From positions 496,001 through 560,000 of the forward strand of contig NZ_SELP01000001.1 of NCBI RefSeq assembly GCF_004145845.1: a DNA stretch of 64,000 nt. The letters are read 5' to 3'. Shown here piece by piece: positions 54,051 through 62,259 of this stretch (within the stretch, counting starts at the first letter, position 1; the number at the start of each line of letters is the position of its first letter). Under the pieces are notes generated by a model. That model had not been told where the DNA came from, ran no database searches, and saw only the letters and a program-made list of their open reading frames with translations. This DNA comes from Loktanella sp. IMCC34160. Lineage in GTDB: Bacteria; Pseudomonadota; Alphaproteobacteria; Rhodobacterales; Rhodobacteraceae. The translations under genes were made by a program, and so were the position numbers.

Positions 54051-55406
54051 ATGACCACGACAGCCACCTCTCTCCGGGCCGAGACCCGCAGCCTTCTGGG
54101 CCTTGGAATGCCTTTGGTGGGCAGTTTCGTCGCGGGGTTCCTGATCCATATGACCGATACGGTGATGCTGGGATGGTATTCCATCCTCAGCCTCGCGGCG
54201 GCGACCATTGCCACCTCGACCTGGTTCATCCTGTTCATCATGGGGGCAGGGTTTGCCCATGCGGTGATGCCGCTGGTCGCCGCGGCCGAGGCCGAGGGCG
54301 ACACCACGCAGGCGCGGCGGGCCACCCGCATGGGGCTGTGGCTGTCGGTTGCCTATTTCGCCCTGGCCTTCCCGCCGCTCTGGTGGTCCGAAGCGGTCCT
54401 CTTGTGGCTGGGCCAGACGGCAGAGGTGGCGGCCGAAGGGCAAAGATACCTGCGTATCGCCGTTTTCGGCATGGTGCCCGCGCTTCTGGCGCAGGTGCTG
54501 CGGTCGTATCTGTCGGGGCTGCAACTGACCGGGGTGCAGCTGTGGGTCACCGTGTCGGGCGTGTTCCTGAACGCGGTAGTGAACTATGCGCTGATCTTCG
54601 GCAACCTTGGGGCGCCGGAACTGGGGATCGAAGGGGCGGCCATCGCCTCGGTCCTGATCCAGTGCTTCACCCTGATCGTGCTGGCCATCTATGCGCAGGT
54701 CAAACTTCCCGACTACGTCCTGTTTCAGCGGATCTGGCGGCCCGACTGGCAGGCGCTGTGGCGGCTGTTCGTGCTGGGAGTGCCGATCGGGCTGACCTCG
54801 CTGGCCGAAGGGGGGCTGTTCAACGCCTCGGCCATCATGATGGGCTGGATCGGGGAAAAGGAACTGGCGGCCCATGGCATCGCACTGCAGGTCACCGCGC
54901 TGACCTTCATGTTCCACGTGGGCATGAGCCAGGCCGCGACGATCCGTGCCGGCGGCGCCTTTGGCCGGCGGGACGAGGCGGCGTTGCGGACCGTGGGCAA
55001 GGCCGCCCATCTGATCGCTTTTGCCTTCGGGGTCGCGGTTGTGGTGATTTTCGTCGCCATCCCCGGGCCGCTGGCCGGGGCCTTCCTTGACCCGACCGAC
55101 CCGGCCCGCGACGCGATCATCGAGATCGGGATCGTGCTGATCCTGCTGTCGGCGCTGTTCCAGTTCGTCGATTCCGGGCAGATCGTGGCCCTGTCGCTGT
55201 TGCGCGGGGTGCAGGACACCAATGTGCCCATGTGGCTGGCCACGCTCAGCTATTGGGTGATCGGCGTGCCCGCCTCTTACATCATGGCCTTCGTGCTGGG
55301 ATGGGAGGAGGTGGGGCTCTGGCTTGGCCTGACGGTCGGGCTGGGCTGCGCGGCGATCAGCCTGTCGGCGCGGTTCTGGCTGCACACGGTGCGGATCGCC
55401 CGATAG
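54051..55406 (+). CDS. MATE-family multidrug/toxin exporter
   Basis: A 451-residue MATE transporter with about twelve transmembrane helices, driven by Na+ or H+. The start TSLRAETRSLLGLGMPLVGS and MIHMTDTVMLG-like MTDTVMLGWYS are typical of the NorM branch. ATG 54051 is preferred over TTG 54045 (AAGG upstream). It ends in repeats R1/R3. Substrates unknown. Confidence 0.9.
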   Translation: MTTTATSLRAETRSLLGLGMPLVGSFVAGFLIHMTDTVMLGWYSILSLAAATIATSTWFILFIMGAGFAHAVMPLVAAAEAEGDTTQARRATRMGLWLSVAYFALAFPPLWWSEAVLLWLGQTAEVAAEGQRYLRIAVFGMVPALLAQVLRSYLSGLQLTGVQLWVTVSGVFLNAVVNYALIFGNLGAPELGIEGAAIASVLIQCFTLIVLAIYAQVKLPDYVLFQRIWRPDWQALWRLFVLGVPIGLTSLAEGGLFNASAIMMGWIGEKELAAHGIALQVTALTFMFHVGMSQAATIRAGGAFGRRDEAALRTVGKAAHLIAFAFGVAVVVIFVAIPGPLAGAFLDPTDPARDAIIEIGIVLILLSALFQFVDSGQIVALSLLRGVQDTNVPMWLATLSYWVIGVPASYIMAFVLGWEEVGLWLGLTVGLGCAAISLSARFWLHTVRIAR

Positions 55407-55412
55407 GGGAAG

Positions 55413-55550
55413 GGTGGGTTGAAACCCACCTTACGGGACTTCTCCAATACAGGCGCACGCGCGCCGTGAGGGCGGGCGGGCGTGTGCCGGGCCGCTAGGC
55501 GTCCCGGCGGCTGTGACAAAAGCTGATTGTAAGGTGGGTTTTAACCCACC
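55413..55550. repeat. Composite of R1 palindromes and R3 double hairpin
   Basis: GGTGGGTT-GA-AACCCACC at 55413-55430 and GGTGGGTT-TT-AACCCACC at 55533-55550 flank the R3 block (55456-55508), which has GGGCGGGCGGGCGTGTGCCG and GCCGGG/CCCGGC. It lies between convergent MATE and glyS genes and may end both transcripts. Confidence 0.8.
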
Positions 55551-55556
55551 ACCCCC

Positions 55557-57782
55557 CTAACCTTCGATCCGGGTCAGATCGGCGACTGACAGGCAGATCG
55601 TCCGGATCCGGGACAGAAGGTTCAGCCGGTTGCGCCGCACCACGGCGTTGTCGGCGTTCACCTGCACCGCCTCGAAGAAGGCGTCGATGGGCGCACGCAG
55701 CCCGGCCATGGCCCCCATGACGGCGCCGAAATCCTCGGCCTCCATCGCCGGGCCAATCGCGGCCTCTGCCCCGTCCAGCGCGGCAAACAGCGCGGTTTCC
55801 TCGGGCCCTTCGGCGAACTTTGCGTCGGCGCCAAAGGAATATTCCACCCCGTCCTTTTCCTCGGCCTGAGACAGGATGTTGTTGGCCCGCTTGAAGCCCT
55901 GGATCAGGTTCTCGCCATCCTCGGTCGCCATGAAGGCCGAGAGGGCCTGCGCGCGTTTGACCAGCAGGGTCAGGTCGTCATTGCCCTGCATGGCCACGCA
56001 GGCGTCGATCACGTCATGGCGGATGCCCTGGTCCTTGAGGAACACCTTCAGGCGGTCGTGGAAGAAGGCCAGAAGGTTTTCGGATGTGTCCGGAATCTCG
56101 GTCCGGGCCTGTTCGACTGCGTCGGGGGTGTCCCCGTCGAACCGGTCGATCACCGTGCGCACGGCGGCCCCGAAGACCCCATGATCGGCGATTTCGTCCA
56201 GCATCTCGTTCAGCAGCTGATGCGCGGTTTCGTCATGCCCATTCTGCCGTGCCCGCAGGCGCAGAAGTTGTCCGTCGAAATAGCGGTCCAGCGAGAGGCG
56301 CAGATCGTTTTCCAGCACCAGCCGGATCACCCCCAGCGCGGCGCGGCGCAGGGCGAAGGGGTCTTTCGACCCGGTGGGCTTTTCGTCGATGGCCCAGAAC
56401 CCGGTCAGTGTGTCCAGCTTGTCGGCCAGCGCCACGGCGACGGCCACCGGGTCGGACGGCACATCGTCGCCTTGCCCCATCGGTTTCCAATGGTCGCGGG
56501 CGGCATTGGCCACATCCGTCGCCCGCCCGGCCTCGAGCGCGTAGTAGCGGCCCATGACCCCCTGAAGTTCGGGGAATTCGCCCACCATTTCGGACCGCAG
56601 ATCGGCCTTGGCGATCATTGCGGCCTCTTCGGCCTTGTCCGCATCGGCGCCCACGGCGGGGGCAATGTCACGGGCAAGTGCCGCGATCCGGGCGACCCGG
56701 TCGGCCTGACTGCCCAGCTTGGCGTGGAAGGTCACATTGGCCAGACCGTCGGTCCAGTTGCCCATGCCTGCCTTGGCCACCCGCAGGTCATTTTCCCAGA
56801 AGAATTTCGCATCCGACAGCCGCGCCGACAGAACCTTCTGGTTGCCCGCAAGGATGGTCGCGCCCTTGTCGGCGGTCTCCATGTTGGCGACGGTGACGAA
56901 GCCTTCGATCCGGCCCGACTTGGGGTTGCGGACCGAAAAGAACTTCTGGTGTTCCTTCATCGAGGTTTGCAGCACCTCGGGCGGCAGCCCAAGGAAATCC
57001 ACGCCGATTTCGCCCAGAAGGACCACGGGCCATTCGACCAGCCCCGCGACCTCGGCCAGAAGGCCCTTGTCTTCGACCACTTCCATGCCGCGTGCAAAGG
57101 CCATGTTGGTGGCGTCGTGCCAGATGTGGTCGGCCCGCTCCTCGGTGCGAAGGATCACATGGGCCTTCTTCAGCTTGGCCTCGTAATCGTCAAAGCCGCT
57201 GACGGTGATCGTGCCCTCGGACAGGAAGCGGTGGCCGCGGGTGGTATTCCCGGCGGTGATCCCGTCGATTTCAAACGGCACGACTTCGGCCCCGCCTTCG
57301 TCGGTCAGCAGGCAGATGATGGAATGCAGGGGGCGGACCCAGCGCAAAGACCCCGCGCCCCAGCGCATCGCCTTGGGCCAGGGGAAGTTGCGGATGGTGG
57401 GTTCCAGCACCTCGGCGATGATCTCGGCCGCTTTGCGTCCCGGTTTTTCGATCACGGCAAAGTAGGCCTCGGCCTTGCCCGCCGGGCGAATTTCCAGCTG
57501 TTCCTTCGACAGGCCGGTCGCGCGCAGGAAGCCCTCGATCGCCTTGTCGGGGGCGGTGGTGGCAGGGCCCTTGCGCTCTTCGCGGACGGGTTTCGATTCC
57601 GCGTCCAGCCCCTCGATCGACAGGCAAAGCCGGCGCGGCGTGGCAAAGCCGGCGGCGCCCTTGTAGGTCAGACCGGCCTCGACCAGCCCGTCGGTGACCA
57701 GCCGCCGCAGGTCATCGGCGGCGCGCGCCTGCATCCGGGCGGGGATTTCTTCCGAGAAGAGTTCAATCAGCAGATCAGGCAT
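55557..57782 (-). CDS. glyS: Glycyl-tRNA synthetase beta subunit
   Basis: A 741-residue beta subunit that with GlyQ forms the alpha2beta2 glycyl-tRNA synthetase. It starts PDLLIELFSEEIPARMQARA, the standard GlyS N-terminus, and has LLGEIGVDFLGLPPEVLQTS and the anticodon-binding C-terminal helical domain. ATG 57782 shares one base with the stop (TAATG) of the intervening DUF gene, showing tight coupling. Confidence 0.97.
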   Translation of the reverse strand: MPDLLIELFSEEIPARMQARAADDLRRLVTDGLVEAGLTYKGAAGFATPRRLCLSIEGLDAESKPVREERKGPATTAPDKAIEGFLRATGLSKEQLEIRPAGKAEAYFAVIEKPGRKAAEIIAEVLEPTIRNFPWPKAMRWGAGSLRWVRPLHSIICLLTDEGGAEVVPFEIDGITAGNTTRGHRFLSEGTITVSGFDDYEAKLKKAHVILRTEERADHIWHDATNMAFARGMEVVEDKGLLAEVAGLVEWPVVLLGEIGVDFLGLPPEVLQTSMKEHQKFFSVRNPKSGRIEGFVTVANMETADKGATILAGNQKVLSARLSDAKFFWENDLRVAKAGMGNWTDGLANVTFHAKLGSQADRVARIAALARDIAPAVGADADKAEEAAMIAKADLRSEMVGEFPELQGVMGRYYALEAGRATDVANAARDHWKPMGQGDDVPSDPVAVAVALADKLDTLTGFWAIDEKPTGSKDPFALRRAALGVIRLVLENDLRLSLDRYFDGQLLRLRARQNGHDETAHQLLNEMLDEIADHGVFGAAVRTVIDRFDGDTPDAVEQARTEIPDTSENLLAFFHDRLKVFLKDQGIRHDVIDACVAMQGNDDLTLLVKRAQALSAFMATEDGENLIQGFKRANNILSQAEEKDGVEYSFGADAKFAEGPEETALFAALDGAEAAIGPAMEAEDFGAVMGAMAGLRAPIDAFFEAVQVNADNAVVRRNRLNLLSRIRTICLSVADLTRIEG

Positions 57783-58315
57783 TAGCGCAGTCCTTCGGGG
57801 ACAGGGGGGCACCCTTCGGGGGCCGGGTCGCCGTCAAAGACGACCTCTCCGCAGTGGTTTAGTTGGGGCCAGACATAGCCGCGCCCGTCAGGGAAGACAG
57901 CGACGACCCGGTCAAAGCCATAGGGTTCGTTTTCGCGGCTCAGGAACGCGACAGCCTCGCCGCTTTCAAGGGCCTCGCCGATGGCGCGGGCGTCGAAGCA
58001 GGAAAACCACGCGGGCGCGACCAGCGGTTCGGCGGTGTCGTAGATTTCGTAGGTTTCGGTCAGCATCGCCAGCGAATGGCCGGTGGTGAAACAGGCGCGG
58101 AACCGCAGGGGGCTGCTGTCGCTGTCGATGGCCTGAAAGTTGTCAAAGACGATCGGGTCGCGGGCATCGGTGCCCACAAGGGTCAGTTCGACCCCGCCCG
58201 CGTCTTCGGCCGACACGTCATCGTAGAAGGCGTAGACCTGCAGGTAATACATGGCAAGGCCAGCGATAAGCGCGCTCATGGCGATCCCCAGAATGGCAAT
58301 ACGGGTGCTGTTCAT
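57782..58315 (-). CDS. Single-pass membrane protein between glyQ and glyS
   Basis: A 177-residue protein with one N-terminal transmembrane helix ([20 protein letters not shown]) and a periplasmic domain containing [32 protein letters not shown] and GCPPVP, i.e. four cysteines (possible disulphides). This matches the DUF6446-type proteins of Rhodobacterales as I recall them. ATG overlaps the glyQ stop (ATGA), and its own stop overlaps the glyS start. Function unknown. Confidence 0.75.
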   Translation of the reverse strand: MNSTRIAILGIAMSALIAGLAMYYLQVYAFYDDVSAEDAGGVELTLVGTDARDPIVFDNFQAIDSDSSPLRFRACFTTGHSLAMLTETYEIYDTAEPLVAPAWFSCFDARAIGEALESGEAVAFLSRENEPYGFDRVVAVFPDGRGYVWPQLNHCGEVVFDGDPAPEGCPPVPEGLR

Positions 58316-59244
58316 TGTGCCGCCCCGGCGGTGTAGCCGCCCGCTTCGGTCTGGACAAAGGCATCGGCGCACAGCTTGGCCAGCGCCCGGACCCGCCCGA
58401 TATAGGCCTGCCGTTCAGTGACCGAGATCACCCCGCGCGCGTCCAGCAGGTTGAACAGGTGGGACGCCTTGATGCACTGGTCATAGGCCGGGTGGGCCAT
58501 GACGATGCGCTTGCCGGTCTTGGGGTCGTCGGCGGGGGTGTCCAGAATGCGCTGGCACTCGGCCTCGGCGTCCTTGAAGTGCTGGAACAGCTGGTCGGTG
58601 TCGGCGGCGTCAAAGTTGTGACGGCTGTATTCTTCCTCGGTCTGGCGGAAGATGTCGCCATAGGTCAGGGCGATGGGCGCGTCCGGATCGTTGAACGGCA
58701 TGTCCATCACGTGATCGACGCCCAGCACATACATCGCCAGACGTTCCAGCCCATAGGTCAGCTCGCCCGAGACCGGGTGGCAGTCGTGGCCGCCGACCTG
58801 CTGGAAATAGGTGAACTGGCTGACTTCCATCCCGTCGCACCAGACCTCCCAGCCAAGGCCCCATGCGCCCAGCGTCGGGCTTTCCCAGTCGTCTTCGACA
58901 AAGCGGATATCGTGCAGGGTCGCGTCGATCCCGATCGCCTGAAGCGACCCAAGGTAAAGGTCCTGAAGATCCGGCGGGCTGGGTTTGATGATGACCTGAT
59001 ACTGGTAGTAATGCTGCAACCGGTTCGGGTTTTCGCCATAGCGCCCGTCGGTCGGACGGCGCGAGGGCTGCACATAGGCCGCCGCCCAGGCCCGCAACCC
59101 GAGGCTGCGCAGGGTTGTGGCCGGGTGGAAGGTGCCCGCGCCGACCTCCATGTCATAGGGTTGCAAGACGGCGCATCCCTTGGCGGCCCAGTAGGACTGA
59201 AGCCGCAGGATGATTTCCTGGAACGAACGGGGTTTGTCGGACAT
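58312..59244 (-). CDS. glyQ: Glycyl-tRNA synthetase alpha subunit
   Basis: A 310-residue alpha subunit carrying the class II active site. It starts [20 protein letters not shown] with [20 protein letters not shown], and has [20 protein letters not shown] and [23 protein letters not shown] 59244 begins at the conserved N-terminus. First gene of glyQ-DUF-glyS. Confidence 0.97.
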   Translation of the reverse strand: MSDKPRSFQEIILRLQSYWAAKGCAVLQPYDMEVGAGTFHPATTLRSLGLRAWAAAYVQPSRRPTDGRYGENPNRLQHYYQYQVIIKPSPPDLQDLYLGSLQAIGIDATLHDIRFVEDDWESPTLGAWGLGWEVWCDGMEVSQFTYFQQVGGHDCHPVSGELTYGLERLAMYVLGVDHVMDMPFNDPDAPIALTYGDIFRQTEEEYSRHNFDAADTDQLFQHFKDAEAECQRILDTPADDPKTGKRIVMAHPAYDQCIKASHLFNLLDARGVISVTERQAYIGRVRALAKLCADAFVQTEAGGYTAGAAQ

Positions 59245-59438
59245 GGGGCTTTGCTTCCTGCATCTGCTTGGCGCCTCAATAGGACGGGCGGCGGATGGGG
59301 TCAATCGGACGCGCCGCCGTGAAAATACGGGCAATTGCGGTTGCGGGGCAGATTCCTGCTGCACAGGCCGTCTGGTCTGCTAGTTTGTCCGGCGAACAAC
59401 GCCCGGCACGGGGCGGAACAAGACATTCGGGAACGGGT

Positions 59439-61187
59439 ATGATGCGGAAATTCGCGGTTTTCATTGTGACGGTTTTCTTCGGCGTGCAGGCCGTGGCTCA
59501 GGACATTGCCTGGGTCCAGGTCGAGGCCCAGCCGACCCTTGCGCAGGCACAGGACCGGGCGCGCGCCTATGCGCAGCGGCTGGACAATGTGAACGGCTAC
59601 TATATCGGCTCTGGCTGGTACGGGATCGCGCTTGGGCCCTATGGGGCGGCGGATGCCGAACGGCTGCTGTCCGATCTGCGTCGGTCGGGCCAGATTCCCG
59701 CCGACAGTTTCATCGCCGATGGCCGCCGCTTCCAGCAACAATTCTGGCCGGTGGGCGTAGGCGCGGAAACCACCGCGCAGCCGCTGCCGTCCTCGGTGGC
59801 CGAACCCGCCGCGACGGACGAACCTGTCGTGCTGGCGGAGCCGGAGCCCGAAATTGCGATCCCGGACGAGACCCCGCGCGAAGCCCGCGCCTCGGAGGCG
59901 GCACTGACACGCGAGGAACGGATGGACCTGCAGGTCGCCCTGCAATGGGCGGGCTACTACAACAGCGCCATCGACGGGGCCTTCGGGCGCGGGACCCGCG
60001 CTTCGATGCAGGCCTGGCAGGAAGCCAACAACCACGAGCCGACCGGGATCCTGACCACCGGGCAGCGGGCCGAGCTGTTCGCGCAATACAACGCCGTTCT
60101 GGACGGGATGAACCTGACACTGACACGCGACGCGGCCGCCGGGATCGAACTCTTGGTGCCCGCCGGGGTCATGGGATTCAACGAATACGAACCGCCCTTC
60201 GCCAAATATGGGCCGACCGGCGATCTGCCGGCACAGTTGCTGCTGATCAGCCAGGAAGGCGACCAGAACCGGCTTTTCGGTCTTTATGAAATCCTGCAGA
60301 CCCTGGAAATCATCCCGACCGAGGGGCCGCGGTCCCGCGATAGCGACAGTTTCACCATCGACGGGCAGAATGACAGCCTGCACAGCCACGCGCAGGCCAG
60401 TCTGCGGGACGGGCAGATCAAGGGGTTCATCCTTGTCTGGCCCGCCGGAGACGAGGAACGGCGCAGCCGGGTTCTTGCCGAAATGATCGGCAGTTTTGCG
60501 GGTATCGACGGGGTGCTTGACCCCGCCATCGCCCCGGCGGACGACGATCAGGCGATCGACCTTGTGTCGGGGCTGCAAGTGCGGCAGCCGCGCCTGTCGC
60601 GCTCCGGGTTCTATATCACCGGCGACGGGGCGGTTCTGACCACGGCCGAGGCCGTGGGGCAGTGCGAGAGCCTGACCATCGACGAAACCCACGAGGCCGA
60701 AGTGGCGCATGTGGACGCGGCGCTTGGCATCGCGGTGCTGCGGACGCGGGACGATCTGGCGCCGATGGGCGTGGCCGAGTTTCAGACCGCCATTCCCCGG
60801 CTTCAGGATCAGGTGGCGGTGGGGGGCTTCCCCTATGGCGGCGTGCTGTCGCTGCCGACCCTGACCTTTGGCAAGCTGGCCGATATCCGGGGCCTGAACG
60901 GGGAAGAAGAATTGCAGCGGCTGGCCCTGACCGCACAGCCCGGCGATGCGGGCGGCCCGGTCTTCGACAATGGCGGCGCAGTGCTGGGGATGCTTCTGCC
61001 CAAGGCAGAGATGAACGGCCAGATGCTGCCGCCCGAGGTGAGCTTTACGCTCGACAGCGACACCATCGTCGCCGCGCTTGAAGCTGCCGGGGTCGAGGTG
61101 CAGACCACCGATAGCCTGGCCTATATGCCGCCCGAAACCCTGACCCTGCGGGCCGCCGACATGACGGTTCTGGTCAGCTGTTGGTAG
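59439..61187 (+). CDS. Exported SPOR-like/PG-binding protein with inactivated trypsin-like domain
   Basis: A 582-residue exported protein. The signal peptide is MRKFAVFIVTVFFGVQAVAQ. An SPOR-like repeat domain covers about 25-105 (WVQVEAQPTLAQAQDRARAY). A peptidoglycan-binding domain covers about 160-215 (LQVALQWAGYYNSAIDGAFG). The C-terminal half is a trypsin-like fold whose catalytic positions are lost: TTAEAV replaces the usual TNAHVV (Glu404 for His), LGIAVL has Gly for the triad Asp (about 428), and GDAGGP has Ala504 for the nucleophile Ser. A likely scaffold or binding protein at the cell wall. The start has ACGGG, a weak site; a second ATG follows. Confidence 0.75.
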   Translation: MMRKFAVFIVTVFFGVQAVAQDIAWVQVEAQPTLAQAQDRARAYAQRLDNVNGYYIGSGWYGIALGPYGAADAERLLSDLRRSGQIPADSFIADGRRFQQQFWPVGVGAETTAQPLPSSVAEPAATDEPVVLAEPEPEIAIPDETPREARASEAALTREERMDLQVALQWAGYYNSAIDGAFGRGTRASMQAWQEANNHEPTGILTTGQRAELFAQYNAVLDGMNLTLTRDAAAGIELLVPAGVMGFNEYEPPFAKYGPTGDLPAQLLLISQEGDQNRLFGLYEILQTLEIIPTEGPRSRDSDSFTIDGQNDSLHSHAQASLRDGQIKGFILVWPAGDEERRSRVLAEMIGSFAGIDGVLDPAIAPADDDQAIDLVSGLQVRQPRLSRSGFYITGDGAVLTTAEAVGQCESLTIDETHEAEVAHVDAALGIAVLRTRDDLAPMGVAEFQTAIPRLQDQVAVGGFPYGGVLSLPTLTFGKLADIRGLNGEEELQRLALTAQPGDAGGPVFDNGGAVLGMLLPKAEMNGQMLPPEVSFTLDSDTIVAALEAAGVEVQTTDSLAYMPPETLTLRAADMTVLVSCW

Positions 61188-61227
61188 GGCAGGGTAGCTG
61201 CTGGGTAGCGCGACCTGAACTGCAGAT

Positions 61228-61412
61228 GGTGGGTTGAAACCCACCTTACCCGGGGGCGCTTCGCCCCCCGGACCCCCAGAGGATATTTCTAACCCAAAGA
61301 AGAAGGGACGCTGAGTCCAGTCCCCTTCTTTGGGTTGCAAATATCCCGGGGTGAATGGCCCGGAACGGGCCAGAGGGGCAGAGCCCCTGAAACGTAAGGT
61401 CGGACTTAACCC
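61228..61412 (+). repeat. Intergenic mosaic repeat R1, complete copy
   Basis: Same order as at 25378: GGTGGGTT-GA-AACCCACC (61228-61245), GGGGGCGCTTCGCCCCC, the AGGATATT ... AATATCCCGGGG hairpin with ACCCAAAGAAGAAGGG/CCCCTTCTTTGGGT, ATGGCCCGGAACGGGCCA, GGGGCAGAGCCCC, and a decayed final palindrome. It lies between convergent genes. Confidence 0.9.
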
Positions 61413-61419
61413 ACCATCC

Positions 61420-62103
61420 CTAGTTCGACGCAGTGCGCGTCGGTTGCCGGTAGAACAGGTGCGACCCGATCGCGGCGGTCTGGGGGAAACTGCGCGCCCA
61501 ACGCGGGCTGACCGCGCGTGTGTGATAATGCGTTGCCCCGCTGGTCAGGTCGCGCGGCGCCCCGTCCAGAAGCAACCGGGCCACTTTGCCCACCCGCACC
61601 CATGCGGCGGGTTCATGGATCGTTTCGGCATTTCCGTCGCAGGTATAGGTGAACTGGCAGGCGTAGCGCCGCCCGGTTCCCTGATGCACGACGCCACAGA
61701 CCGATCCGGGGAAGCTGGAGCTTTCGACCCGGTTCAGGATCACTTCGCCCACGGCGAACATGCCGCGGACGCTTTCGCCGCGGGCTTCGAAATACAGGGC
61801 CTCTGCAAGGCATTGCCACTGGTCGCCGCCGCTCGCCGCCGGGACCGAGGCAAGATAGCCCTCGTCATAGGCAAAGCCGCTGGGTGCGACGACAGTGTCG
61901 GCGGCATCGGCGCGGGGCGGTGCGGTCAGTGCGGACAATCGTGCCGAGGGCACGATCCCGATGGATTGCCGCTCCTGTCCAAGAAGCTCGCCCAGCCGGG
62001 TCGCCAGAAGCTCTTCCGCCGCCACAGGCGCCGCAAGAAGCCCAGTTCCAAGCACGGCAATCATCGCCGTGCGGAGTGTCCGAAGTCCGCGTTGAAGGGT
62101 CAT
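61420..62103 (-). CDS. SleB/CwlJ-type cell-wall hydrolase
   Basis: A 227-residue exported hydrolase: signal peptide RTAMIAVLGTGLLAAPVAA, then a linker and a Hydrolase_2 (SleB) domain from about 100. The catalytic Glu is in CLAEALYFEARGESVRGM; NRVESSSFPGSVCGVVHQG and GATHYHTRAVSPRWA are the family blocks. It would cleave muramic-type glycan strands of peptidoglycan. ATG 62103 opens the signal peptide. The 156-nt spacer to ppdK (62104-62259) shows nothing clear. Confidence 0.85.
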   Translation of the reverse strand: MTLQRGLRTLRTAMIAVLGTGLLAAPVAAEELLATRLGELLGQERQSIGIVPSARLSALTAPPRADAADTVVAPSGFAYDEGYLASVPAASGGDQWQCLAEALYFEARGESVRGMFAVGEVILNRVESSSFPGSVCGVVHQGTGRRYACQFTYTCDGNAETIHEPAAWVRVGKVARLLLDGAPRDLTSGATHYHTRAVSPRWARSFPQTAAIGSHLFYRQPTRTASN

Positions 62104-62259
62104 CCGCCCATCCCAGGTTCCACGCGGACAGCCCCCGCGCAGGCAGAGGTTCCGTAAACGACCGGGTCCTATCCGTCTACCCTTTTAGGTCTGCACCCAA
62201 GACATTCCCGGCATGTGTCATCCGGGACATTCAATATGCTGCGGAGATCCTTGAAAAAC

